From NCBI GenBank assembly GCA_028686145.1, contig JAQUCQ010000098.1, positions 1 to 9,823 on the forward strand: a stretch of 9,823 nucleotides of DNA, given 5' to 3'. This document shows, piece by piece, positions 1 through 6,529 of the stretch. The notes below the pieces were generated by a model. It did no database searches. It was not told the origin of the DNA and saw only the letters and a program-made list of their open reading frames with translations. The translations under genes were made by a program, and so were the position numbers. The stretch's first letter is position 1, and the number at the start of each line of letters is the position of its first letter. The stretch comes from Desulfuromonadaceae bacterium (GTDB lineage Bacteria; Desulfobacterota; Desulfuromonadia; Geobacterales; Pseudopelobacteraceae).

Positions 1-81
1 CGTCTGAATAACGACAACATAAAAGTGGATTCTATCACCGTCTGGGAGTCTGACAACGCGTCCGCACGCTATTATGAGTAA
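1..81 (+). CDS. queD: 6-carboxytetrahydropterin synthase QueD, C-terminal end (partial)
   Basis: Only the last 26 codons are present, in frame from base 1 to a TAA at 79-81. The readable tail includes ITVWESDNASARYYE. The pattern V-x-E-S/T-x-x-x-x-A-x-Y at the extreme C-terminus is typical of QueD/PTPS-family enzymes, where the glutamate helps to bind the pterin. QueD converts 7,8-dihydroneopterin triphosphate to 6-carboxy-5,6,7,8-tetrahydropterin, the step just before QueE in 7-deazaguanine (queuosine precursor) synthesis. The identification rests on this short tail and on the overlapping queE start, which lies 8 bases inside this gene. The two are therefore probably translationally coupled. 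Other PTPS paralogues have similar tails, but the neighbour makes queD the best reading. Confidence 0.8.
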   Translation, partial: RLNNDNIKVDSITVWESDNASARYYE

Positions 82-823
82 TCCGGTATATATAAGCGAA
101 ATTTTTTCGTCTATTCAGGGCGAAGGGATGCTGGCAGGGCGCAGACAGATTTTCGTGCGTCTCATGGAATGCAACCTTGATTGTAAATATTGCGACACGG
201 ACTTTGAAAAGTCTGATGTTTGCCGGCTGGAATCTAAACCTGGTTCAGGCACGTTTATTACCATCCCTCAGCCGTTATCAGTGCATAAACTATCTTCTCT
301 TTTAAATGATTGGCTCTTGCAGATACCGGGGGCACATCATTCGGTAAGCTTCACCGGTGGGGAACCACTTCTGTACGCGGATGCTCTTGCTGAGTGGTTT
401 CCTGTGATCAGAACAGCTCTTCCGATTCACCTTGAAACAAACGGTACCATGCACGGTGCTCTTAGACGCGTAAAACAGTGCGTAGACTTTATAAGTATGG
501 ACATGAAACTGCCTTCAACTGCCGGCTGTGCGGAACGATTGTGGGATCTGCATACACTTTTTCTGCAAGAGGCGTACGGCAACAATGTCTCCGTAAAAGT
601 AGTGATTGGTGAATCAACCTCCGACAATGAGATCCGGCAGGTGTGCGATGTGATCTCTTCCGTTGATGGGACACTACCGCTCTTTCTGCAGCCATTGTCG
701 ATGCCGGATGGCAGTGTCGGCATTTCCGTAGGGCATATTCTGCATCTTCAGGAACTGGCATCGTCTCGCCTGCCAGATGTCCGGGTAATCCCGCAAATGC
801 ATAAGCTATTGGGTGCACTTTGA
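74..823 (+). CDS. queE: 7-carboxy-7-deazaguanine synthase QueE (radical SAM)
   Basis: QueE is a cytosolic radical SAM enzyme that contracts the ring of 6-carboxytetrahydropterin to 7-carboxy-7-deazaguanine on the way to preQ0 and queuosine. The 249-residue protein opens with EIFSSIQGEG (residues 9-18), the usual QueE N-terminus. It carries the cluster-binding C-x3-C-x2-C motif at C33, C37 and C40 (CNLDCKYCDT), and the SAM-contacting TGGEP at residues 94-98. Next comes LETNGT, a substrate and magnesium-site region in the family. An insert after the CDT loop (about residues 43-68, with PGSG) makes it longer than the roughly 220-residue E. coli enzyme. I associate this insert with delta-proteobacterial QueE. 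The ATG at 74 overlaps the queD stop and places the family N-terminus correctly. I see no missing key residue. Confidence 0.95.
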   Translation: MSNPVYISEIFSSIQGEGMLAGRRQIFVRLMECNLDCKYCDTDFEKSDVCRLESKPGSGTFITIPQPLSVHKLSSLLNDWLLQIPGAHHSVSFTGGEPLLYADALAEWFPVIRTALPIHLETNGTMHGALRRVKQCVDFISMDMKLPSTAGCAERLWDLHTLFLQEAYGNNVSVKVVIGESTSDNEIRQVCDVISSVDGTLPLFLQPLSMPDGSVGISVGHILHLQELASSRLPDVRVIPQMHKLLGAL

Positions 824-1200
824 TTATTGAAACTATTACACTGAGTCCTACTCTCTGCGTTACGTTACTTGATCAGACGCGGCATTATTTTGGAGGCTAC
901 TTTCATGTTAAAGTGCTTGCATATTGTGATGTCCCGCTGGAAGAGCGCTATTTTGAATACAACGCCGAATTCTGTGACGCCGTAGTAAAAATGGGGGCGT
1001 CTGTCAGATTTGAGCGGATTCTTGAAAAAATGGCTGTTCCCGAGTCAGAAATAGAATCTGTCCGCAGCCTGTTGATACAAGCCTTTCATGAAACAACCAG
1101 CACCTATTTATCAACTGCTGAGTTTGCTCCCCGCTTTGTCCGGAGCGAGTATCAGAAACGTGTAAAAAAATCCCCTCAAATTCGAAGTTTAAGAGCGTAA
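820..1200 (+). CDS. Conserved-looking protein of unknown function, 126 residues
   Basis: I do not assign a function. The reading frame starts on a TTG whose last two bases begin the queE stop codon (TTGA, 4-base overlap) and ends one base before rlmD. It therefore sits inside a tightly packed unit and is probably translated by coupling; no good Shine-Dalgarno precedes the TTG. No other in-frame start preserves the N-terminal part. The protein is soluble-looking, with no signal peptide or membrane segment. It contains a DQTRHYFGGYFHVKV stretch (about residues 18-32), an acidic central part and a basic tail (RSEYQKRVKKSPQIRSLRA). The tail would suit nucleic-acid or ribosome contact, but that is speculation. 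The YFG-Y-HVK segment resembles unnamed hypothetical proteins I associate with Geobacter relatives. The position between a queuosine enzyme and an rRNA methyltransferase hints at RNA-related work, only by association. Confidence 0.82.
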   Translation: MIIETITLSPTLCVTLLDQTRHYFGGYFHVKVLAYCDVPLEERYFEYNAEFCDAVVKMGASVRFERILEKMAVPESEIESVRSLLIQAFHETTSTYLSTAEFAPRFVRSEYQKRVKKSPQIRSLRA

Positions 1201-1201
1201 T

Positions 1202-2515
1202 GTGTCATTACCCGTTGCAATTATTGATAAACTTGCCTTTGGAGGCAATGGCGTCTGCCGGATTGACGGTAAAGTCTGTTTTGTACCCTTCAGCTGTCCG
1301 GGTGATGAAGTCTCACTTCGGATAACAGCCCAGAAAAAATCGTACTGCACGGCGTTAATATCCGAGCTTTTACACGCCTCACCTTTCAGAACTGTTCCGG
1401 AATGTCCAATCTTTGGAACATGCGGAGGCTGCAGCTGGCAACATCTCAGTTATCATCTCCAGCTTGAACAGAAAAAGCAAATTCTGGGAGAAACGCTTTG
1501 GAGGGGCGCTCGTGTTCCTGCGGAATTGATTGAAGATGTTGTCGCTGCCTCAAATCAGTATGGCTACCGGAATCGCCTCCAGTTCAAGGTTGCTGTCCGT
1601 AATGGATCGCTTCAAATTGGCTTTTTTCGGCAGGGTTCGCATCAGGTGGAGGATGCGGCAGGTGGGTGTCCTATTGCTGCGCCCGTGATCAATCAAGCAC
1701 TGAACTGTTGCAGAGCCATACTTCAGTCCTATCCGGATATTGAGTCGATCTCTCAGCTCAGTATTGATGCCGGTGACAGCGGTTTGGTTATCGCCATACA
1801 CCATGGTGGCGTTTTTACTGCGAAGAACAGGGCGTTCTTTATTGACCGGTCTGGAGATTTAGGACCGTGCACGGGACTTTTTCTTAAAACCGACCATCAG
1901 CGGTCGTATGAAAAGTTGTGGGGGAACGCTGAAATATCCTACCGTATGAACCAGGCGGATACGGATAAGATGCCGCTTGAGCTGACTTATGCACCTGGCG
2001 GCTTTGCGCAGGTTCACCAGTTGCAAAATATGTCCATGTTGTCTGTCATCAGGCAACTTGGTACATTTGCACCTACTGAACAGATCCTTGATCTGTATTG
2101 TGGCAACGGCAATTTTTCGCTTCCCCTGGCTTCCGAAGTTGCATCAGTGGTGGGAATTGAAGGAAATGCTAATTCAATTCGGGCTGCGGAACATAACCGG
2201 GAACTAAACAAGGTTGCAAATATTCAGTTTTTTTGTGATGATGTCGCCGCTGGTGTGCTCCGTCTCGTCGCTGAAGGACGTAAATTTGATACCGTTTTAC
2301 TTGATCCGCCGCGCTCAGGTGCTGGCGAAGCCGTTTCAGGTATTGTACGCCTGCAACCGGATAAAATAATTTATATTTCATGTGATCCGAGCACTCTCGC
2401 GCGCGATTGCGGATTGTTCTCCCGTTATGGTTATCATGTCGTTGCGGCTGTTCCAATCGATATGTTTCCTCAGACCTACCACATTGAAAGCGTTACAATG
2501 CTCCGCAGGTCTTAG
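1202..2515 (+). CDS. rlmD: 23S rRNA (uracil-C5)-methyltransferase, RlmD/RumA family
   Basis: This SAM-dependent enzyme makes 5-methyluridine in 23S rRNA (U1939 in E. coli numbering for RlmD). The N-terminal TRAM RNA-binding domain covers about residues 1-58 (DKLAFGGNGVCR). The 4Fe-4S ligands are C68, C74, C77 (CGGCSWQHL) and C156 (GGCPIA). YRNRLQF at 122-128 is the usual substrate-domain motif. The Rossmann methyltransferase domain shows DLYCGNG at 297-303, LDPPR at 367-371, the catalytic cysteine C394 in SCDPSTLARD, and the proton-abstracting glutamate E429 in YHIESV. The 437-residue length is normal. The start is GTG at 1202, one base after the upstream stop, with AAGAG at 1191-1195 as a weak ribosome binding site. 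An overlapping ATG at 1200 is out of frame. RlmC or a dual-specificity RlmCD cannot be excluded, because family members differ mainly in target. Confidence 0.92.
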   Translation: MSLPVAIIDKLAFGGNGVCRIDGKVCFVPFSCPGDEVSLRITAQKKSYCTALISELLHASPFRTVPECPIFGTCGGCSWQHLSYHLQLEQKKQILGETLWRGARVPAELIEDVVAASNQYGYRNRLQFKVAVRNGSLQIGFFRQGSHQVEDAAGGCPIAAPVINQALNCCRAILQSYPDIESISQLSIDAGDSGLVIAIHHGGVFTAKNRAFFIDRSGDLGPCTGLFLKTDHQRSYEKLWGNAEISYRMNQADTDKMPLELTYAPGGFAQVHQLQNMSMLSVIRQLGTFAPTEQILDLYCGNGNFSLPLASEVASVVGIEGNANSIRAAEHNRELNKVANIQFFCDDVAAGVLRLVAEGRKFDTVLLDPPRSGAGEAVSGIVRLQPDKIIYISCDPSTLARDCGLFSRYGYHVVAAVPIDMFPQTYHIESVTMLRRS

Positions 2516-2527
2516 AAAGGCTTTGTT

Positions 2528-3550
2528 ATGAGTTTTATCAGCCGGTTGTTTTCAAAGTCACCATCAGATTTGTTGGGTAAAGGTGACAAGTATATGGAAT
2601 CAGATAGTTTCTTTGATGCCAGGACATGCTATGAGGATGGTCTCCGGCTTTGTTCCGTCGAAACTCCTGATGGTGATCTGAAAACTGTTTTTTCCGAGCG
2701 AATAGAAGCTGCCAATCGCAAGCTGGCCGAACTCAATATTCACGAAGCCGAGTGTGCATATTCACGTGGGGATGCCGACAAGGCAATCGACCATCTGGAA
2801 CTTGTAAAAACACTGACTCATGATCAGGCTTTACGTGCAAAGTCGGAAAAATTGATTCTCATCTATTCGCCGCCTGAGAGTGATGATGTTGCACCGCCCA
2901 ACATCTCTTCCTGTGGTTCGTGTTGTGGATCTTCCAGTAGTGAATGTAGTGATGACTCGCATCCGGATGACTCTTTGCCGTTGATGGAATATTACGATCT
3001 CCTTATCCAGCAACTGCCGAGTGATCAGTGTGAGCGCTATGCTGAATTAGGTGAGGATTTTGCGCATGCGTACATAGCTGCCAGCCGGGACGACCATCAC
3101 GAAGCTCTGGCCGCATTTGAAAACTGTTTTAATACTCTGCCGCATGATATCTACTGGTATGAAAAAGGAAAACTGCTGCATCGGCTTGGAAATGATCGTG
3201 AGGCAGAACAGTGCTTGCGCAAAGCGATTGAGCTGAATGATGCCAATTCGCTTGCTTGGTTGACTCTGGTACTCGTACTGCGTGAGGGTAATCGTTTTCA
3301 GGATGCTCTGACGACAATTGATGCTATGGTTGCAGAAGATATCATGCCGGAACAGGCGCTTTTGTTGCGTGCCGAAATATTTGAGGCTACAGGAGAGCAT
3401 GAAGGTGCCGTGAATCTGTATGTTGAATTACTACAGACTCCCTACGCTCGCGCCGCTGCTGAAAAACTGTATGGTATTCTGTTGGAAACTGGCCGTCAAG
3501 GTGATGCTGCAGTCATTTTTAAAAAATACCTGAATAAATCATGTCATTAG
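2528..3550 (+). CDS. Tetratricopeptide-repeat protein with a cysteine/serine-rich linker
   Basis: The 340-residue protein has no signal peptide or membrane helix and is probably cytosolic. The N-terminal part (about 12-112) reads as helical TPR-like pairs (GDKYMESDSFFDARTCYEDG; AECAYSRGDADKAIDHLE). A low-complexity linker at 117-149 follows. It is rich in Ser, Asp and Cys, with C129, C132, C133 and C140 in a C-x2-C-C-x6-C arrangement. The C-terminal half (about 165-335) carries several clear TPR motifs, such as WYEKGKLLHRLGNDREAEQC and LRAEIFEATGEHEGAVNLY. TPRs act as protein-protein interaction scaffolds, and the partner is unknown. AAAGG at 2516-2520 precedes the ATG, 12 bases after the rlmD stop, so it should be co-transcribed with rlmD. 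The cysteine group could bind a metal or form disulfides; the sequence alone does not decide. Confidence 0.88.
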   Translation: MSFISRLFSKSPSDLLGKGDKYMESDSFFDARTCYEDGLRLCSVETPDGDLKTVFSERIEAANRKLAELNIHEAECAYSRGDADKAIDHLELVKTLTHDQALRAKSEKLILIYSPPESDDVAPPNISSCGSCCGSSSSECSDDSHPDDSLPLMEYYDLLIQQLPSDQCERYAELGEDFAHAYIAASRDDHHEALAAFENCFNTLPHDIYWYEKGKLLHRLGNDREAEQCLRKAIELNDANSLAWLTLVLVLREGNRFQDALTTIDAMVAEDIMPEQALLLRAEIFEATGEHEGAVNLYVELLQTPYARAAAEKLYGILLETGRQGDAAVIFKKYLNKSCH

Positions 3551-3605
3551 TGCATAATAATTTTTCTGTTTATACGTGCTAAAGATGTCAATTAATCAGA
3601 TTTTC

Positions 3606-3618
3606 AGCCGGAACGGCT
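3606..3618 (+). promoter_or_regulatory. Small GC-rich inverted repeat in the ihfB leader
   Basis: AGCCG-GAA-CGGCT forms a perfect five-base-pair stem with a three-base loop, ending nine bases before the GGAGG of the next gene. It is not followed by a T run, so it is not a terminator. As RNA it would sit immediately upstream of the ribosome binding site without covering it. It could be a protein site, a leader hairpin, or chance; a five-pair stem is short. Confidence 0.3.
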
Positions 3619-3626
3619 ACGATAAT

Positions 3627-3633
3627 GGAGGGA
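3627..3633 (+). promoter_or_regulatory. Strong ribosome binding site for ihfB
   Basis: GGAGGGA lies six bases before the ATG at 3638, counting from the end of GGAGG. It is the best match to the anti-Shine-Dalgarno sequence in the window. It fits high expression of an abundant nucleoid protein and fixes the start codon. Confidence 0.8.
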
Positions 3634-3637
3634 TCAA

Positions 3638-3913
3638 ATGAATAAGTCAGAACTTATCGAACAGTTAGCTTTAAAAAAAGATTTACCGATCAAGCGGGCC
3701 GAAGAGCTAGTTAATTTGATTTTTTCATCGATGTGCGAAGCGATGGTAGAAGGTGAACGTATCGAAATTCGTGGCCTGGGTAGTTTTGTTATCAAGGAAT
3801 ATGGAACATATACCGGCCGAAATCCTAAAACAGGTGAGCCAATCAAGGTAAGTCCTAAAAAGCTGCCTTTTTTCAAAGTCGGCAAGGAACTGAAAGAAAT
3901 GGTGCTAGGGTAA
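3638..3913 (+). CDS. ihfB: Integration host factor beta-like / HU-family DNA-bending protein
   Basis: This 91-residue basic protein of the bacterial HU/IHF family wraps and sharply bends DNA as a dimer in nucleoid organisation, recombination and transcription control. It begins MNKSELIEQLA, as IHF-beta and HU proteins do. It keeps the core EIRGLGSFVIKEY (43-55) and the DNA-intercalating beta-arm GRNPKTGE (60-67, with P63 at the arm tip), and ends with PFFKVGKEL. The IEIRG-GSF spacing and RNPKTG resemble IHF-beta more than HU, and IHF beta is the label given to close delta-proteobacterial homologues as I recall them. A generic HU-family role cannot be excluded, and if it is IHF the alpha partner would lie elsewhere. 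One small deviation is GLGSF where GFGSF is usual. Confidence 0.88.
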   Translation: MNKSELIEQLALKKDLPIKRAEELVNLIFSSMCEAMVEGERIEIRGLGSFVIKEYGTYTGRNPKTGEPIKVSPKKLPFFKVGKELKEMVLG

Positions 3914-3920
3914 TCAGCCA

Positions 3921-3949
3921 ATGACCGGTATCTCTTCTGCAAATATAAC
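3921..3949 (+). promoter_or_regulatory. Candidate sigma-70 promoter upstream of the Ppx/GppA gene
   Basis: A -35-like ATGACC (3921-3926, four of six matching TTGACA) and a -10-like TATAAC (3944-3949, five of six) are separated by exactly 17 bases. Transcription would start near 3956. This suits translation from the ATG at 3982 and disfavours the upstream GTG at 3958. The -35 match is modest, so this is a candidate only. Confidence 0.42.
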
Positions 3950-3981
3950 CATTATTCGTGGCTGTAATTGAGGACGCACGA

Positions 3982-4887
3982 ATGAATGATTATTGTGCCT
4001 CCATTGATTTTGGAACAAATACAGCCCGATTACTCATTGCTATACGTTCAGCTAGCGGAGTTACCCCGGTTCGGGTTGAGCGCGAGGTTGTCCGTCTTGG
4101 TGGTGGTTTTAGCGATGAGTTTGGTTTGTCTGCTGAAGCCCAGGAACGCGGCTTGGCCTGTCTGCATAGATTTGCAAAAATCATCTCAGGCTATGACGTG
4201 AAGCAGGTCAGGGCGTCTGCAACAAGCGCAGTTCGAGATGCCGTTAATGGACGTACGTTCGTTGATAGAGTTAGTCAGGACACAGGCATCCAACTCAGTG
4301 TCATTGATGGAGATGCGGAAGCGCGCTTGACCCTTAACGGAGTTTTGTCGGGCCTTGATGCTGAAAGTAGTACACTTGTGGTACTTGATGTCGGGGGAGG
4401 AAGTACTGAATTTACCGTATCATCGTACGGGTCACCGGTATTTATCAGAAGTATGCCGATTGGCGTCGTACGACTTACAGAAGGGTTTAGCACTGGTGCC
4501 GAGATGTTTGAACGCGTACAGTCTGTTCTCAATCAGCTTGAAAATGACCTCGCCTCAGCAGGAATTAATTTTTCAGAAGATTGCGAACTGGTTGGAACAG
4601 CCGGCACCGCGACGACAATCGCAGCAATCAAGTTAGAGATGGTTGATTACGACTATCGTAAGGTTAATAATTTCACCGTTAGTCGAGCCGATATCGACGT
4701 AATCTATCATCGTTTGTCAAAACTGACCCCTCAGGAAAGACTGTCAATCAAGGGGCTTGAAAAAGGACGTGAGGATTTGATTATTGCCGGTCTGGTAATC
4801 ATCACATCAGTAATGGACCGATTTGGCTTCAATCGGTTGAAGGTCAGTGATTTCGGACTGCTGGAAGGATTGGCGCTCGCAACGTAA
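3982..4887 (+). CDS. Ppx/GppA-family phosphatase (exopolyphosphatase or pppGpp hydrolase)
   Basis: Members of this actin-like ATPase-fold family hydrolyse terminal phosphate from polyphosphate or convert pppGpp to ppGpp. The first phosphate loop is SIDFGTNTARLL (7-18). A conserved glutamate, E113 in DGDAEARL, aligns with the catalytic position of the family. The second loop is DVGGGSTEF (136-144). A third glycine-rich segment, LVGTAGTATTIAA, follows. I start it at ATG 3982 because GAGGA at 3970-3974 lies seven bases before it. This gives 301 residues. A GTG at 3958 would add eight residues but lacks a good ribosome binding site. At this size it has only the two phosphatase subdomains and lacks the C-terminal HD-like part of E. 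coli PPX and GppA. Sequence reading cannot separate polyphosphate from pppGpp as substrate. Confidence 0.88.
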   Translation: MNDYCASIDFGTNTARLLIAIRSASGVTPVRVEREVVRLGGGFSDEFGLSAEAQERGLACLHRFAKIISGYDVKQVRASATSAVRDAVNGRTFVDRVSQDTGIQLSVIDGDAEARLTLNGVLSGLDAESSTLVVLDVGGGSTEFTVSSYGSPVFIRSMPIGVVRLTEGFSTGAEMFERVQSVLNQLENDLASAGINFSEDCELVGTAGTATTIAAIKLEMVDYDYRKVNNFTVSRADIDVIYHRLSKLTPQERLSIKGLEKGREDLIIAGLVIITSVMDRFGFNRLKVSDFGLLEGLALAT

Positions 4888-4963
4888 CATGTGTTCTGGA
4901 ACCGGTAGTCTTTTGTCCGGATTTATCCTGGAGCTAAAAAAACTACACGTATATGGGGGCAAA

Positions 4964-6445
4964 ATGCTGGATAAGCGTCGCTGCGGTGTGCTGTTACATC
5001 CTACGTCATTGCCGGGACCGGGCGGTATCGGCTCACTGGGTACGGATGCCCGCCGATTTGTTGATCTGCTGGCGGATATGGGGATGTCGTATTGGCAAGT
5101 GCTTCCGCTTACGCCGCCGGCGTGTGGCAACTCTCCCTATTCGGCCTTTTCAGCTTTTGCAGGAAATCCCCTGCTGATTGACCTTGACCAGGTTGCTGCA
5201 GATGGCGATCTTTCCGTTATAAAATACGAAGATGACTCAGATGAAACATGTGTAGATTTCGAGACTGTTTCGCAAAAGAAAATGGAGTTGCTGCGGACAG
5301 CGGGCGCCAGCTTTTTGGCAAATGATGTTGCGCGGCATAAACAGGAATTCTGGGATTTTTGCAACACGACTCCCTGGCTTCATAACTACGCACTTTTTAT
5401 GGCCTTGAAGCGTAAATACAAAGGGAAATCATGGGAAAAATGGCCGGCTGAACTGGCTCTCCTGACTCCGGAAAAGTATGAAAAAGCCTCCATTGAACTT
5501 GGGGCAGATATTGGTATCCAAAAATATATTCAATGGCAGTTCTTTAGGCAATGGCGTGGGCTACGAGGATATGCTACCGACAAAGGCATCGCCATTGTCG
5601 GTGATATACCTATTTTTGTCGGCTACGATTCTGCCGATGTCTGGAGTCACCGTGAACTGTTTCTTCTTAATTCGAAGGGTAAACCGACTGTTGTTGCAGG
5701 AGTTCCTCCCGATTATTTCAGTGTGACTGGACAGCTGTGGGGTAATCCTCTGTATGACTGGGAGACGATGGGACGCCAGAAGTATGCGTGGTGGATCGAG
5801 CGGTTTCGTGCCTTGTTTGAGCTCTTTGATGTCATTCGCGTTGATCACTTTCGAGGATTTGAAGCTGCCTGGCAAGTTCCAGCCGGAGAAAAAACTGCTA
5901 TCAACGGCACTTGGGTCAAGGCGCCTGGAACAGCTCTCTTTGATACGATATTTGCTGCCCTCGGAAAATTACCGATTATTGCTGAAGATCTGGGCGTAAT
6001 TACCCCAGATGTTGAAAAACTGCGTGACCGCTATGACTTTCCCGGAATGAAAATATTGCAATTCGCCTTTGATTCGGGGCCGTCAAATCCATATTTACCG
6101 CATAACCATCAAAAAAAATCAGTGGTCTATACCGGAACTCACGATAATGATACTACGGTTGGCTGGTATCATTCACTGTCAGATACTCAACGTAGTAGAG
6201 TAAGTTGTTATGTGGGAGGAAAAGGGGATGACACAGTCGAATGCATTCTTCGTTCGGCACTGATGTCTGTTGCGGATACTGCCATTGTCCCTCTTCAAGA
6301 TTTGTTCCGGTTGGGAAGCGAGGCCCGGATGAACGTTCCAGGTACCGCCTTTGGAAACTGGTCATGGCGCTTTACCTGGGGCATGGTTGCTGCTGACTTA
6401 GCCTCTCGTGTTCGTAAACAGATTGAATGCTATGGTAGGGTGTAA
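4964..6445 (+). CDS. malQ: 4-alpha-glucanotransferase (amylomaltase), GH77
   Basis: MalQ transfers alpha-1,4-glucan segments between maltodextrins in the cytosol and serves glycogen or maltodextrin turnover. The 493-residue protein starts RRCGVLLHPTSLPGPGGIGSLG, whose family motif lies at residues 8-26. It contains GDIPIFVGYDSADVW, then the nucleophile D294 in RVDHFRGF, the acid/base E341 in IIAEDLG, and D394 in TGTHDND. These almost coincide with D293, E340 and D395 of Thermus amylomaltase. NVPGTAFGNWSWR closes the conserved set. The same frame is open from a GTG at 4847, but that would overlap the phosphatase gene. The ATG at 4964, with GGGGG at 4955-4959, gives the family N-terminus. No other glycogen gene is in the window. 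Confidence 0.95.
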   Translation: MLDKRRCGVLLHPTSLPGPGGIGSLGTDARRFVDLLADMGMSYWQVLPLTPPACGNSPYSAFSAFAGNPLLIDLDQVAADGDLSVIKYEDDSDETCVDFETVSQKKMELLRTAGASFLANDVARHKQEFWDFCNTTPWLHNYALFMALKRKYKGKSWEKWPAELALLTPEKYEKASIELGADIGIQKYIQWQFFRQWRGLRGYATDKGIAIVGDIPIFVGYDSADVWSHRELFLLNSKGKPTVVAGVPPDYFSVTGQLWGNPLYDWETMGRQKYAWWIERFRALFELFDVIRVDHFRGFEAAWQVPAGEKTAINGTWVKAPGTALFDTIFAALGKLPIIAEDLGVITPDVEKLRDRYDFPGMKILQFAFDSGPSNPYLPHNHQKKSVVYTGTHDNDTTVGWYHSLSDTQRSRVSCYVGGKGDDTVECILRSALMSVADTAIVPLQDLFRLGSEARMNVPGTAFGNWSWRFTWGMVAADLASRVRKQIECYGRV

Positions 6446-6466
6446 ATAGAACTGTTAGTAAATTTC

Positions 6467-6494
6467 TTGACAATTCAGGCATATTCTCTATACT
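6467..6494 (+). promoter_or_regulatory. Near-consensus sigma-70 promoter for yceD-rpmF-plsX-fabH-fabD
   Basis: A perfect -35 TTGACA (6467-6472) and a five-of-six -10 TATACT (6489-6494) are separated by 16 bases. They lie in the 84-base gap after malQ. The expected start near 6501 leaves a leader of about 30 bases before yceD. This is the strongest promoter match I found and marks the head of the ribosome/fatty-acid unit. Confidence 0.82.
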
Positions 6495-6499
6495 GACTT

Positions 6500-6516
6500 G
6501 CTTTAAATTTATAAGC
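6500..6516 (+). promoter_or_regulatory. AT-rich imperfect inverted repeat at the transcription start (possible operator)
   Basis: GCTTTAAATTTATAAGC reads as an inverted repeat: GCTT pairs with AAGC, two mismatched positions follow, and the centre is AA-T-TT. It covers the start expected from the promoter just upstream, where repressors commonly bind. No known regulator motif is recognised. An AT-rich start region could give this by chance. Confidence 0.3.
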
Positions 6517-6529
6517 GGTCTGAACAGGG

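Noticed and set aside
3047..3400. A 117-codon minus-strand open frame within the TPR gene.
   Set aside because: No family resemblance and no ribosome binding site logic; the plus strand encodes clear TPR motifs through the same bases.
3530..3558. A possible promoter for ihfB (CTGAAT, 17 bases, CATAAT).
   Set aside because: The -35 element matches only three of six bases and lies within the preceding coding end. It is too weak to list, though some promoter in this gap remains possible.
3594..3606. An IHF-like site (AATCAG followed by T-rich sequence) upstream of ihfB, suggesting autoregulation.
   Set aside because: The second half does not fit the WATCAR-N4-TTR consensus (TCA in place of TTR).
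4950..4955. TATATG as a -10 element for malQ.
   Set aside because: It overlaps the ribosome binding region, has no -35 partner at a suitable distance, and would start transcription at the start codon.
4847..4963. A 39-codon upstream extension of malQ from GTG 4847.
   Set aside because: It would overlap the phosphatase gene by 41 bases and adds residues absent from MalQ proteins. ATG 4964 gives the canonical N-terminus.
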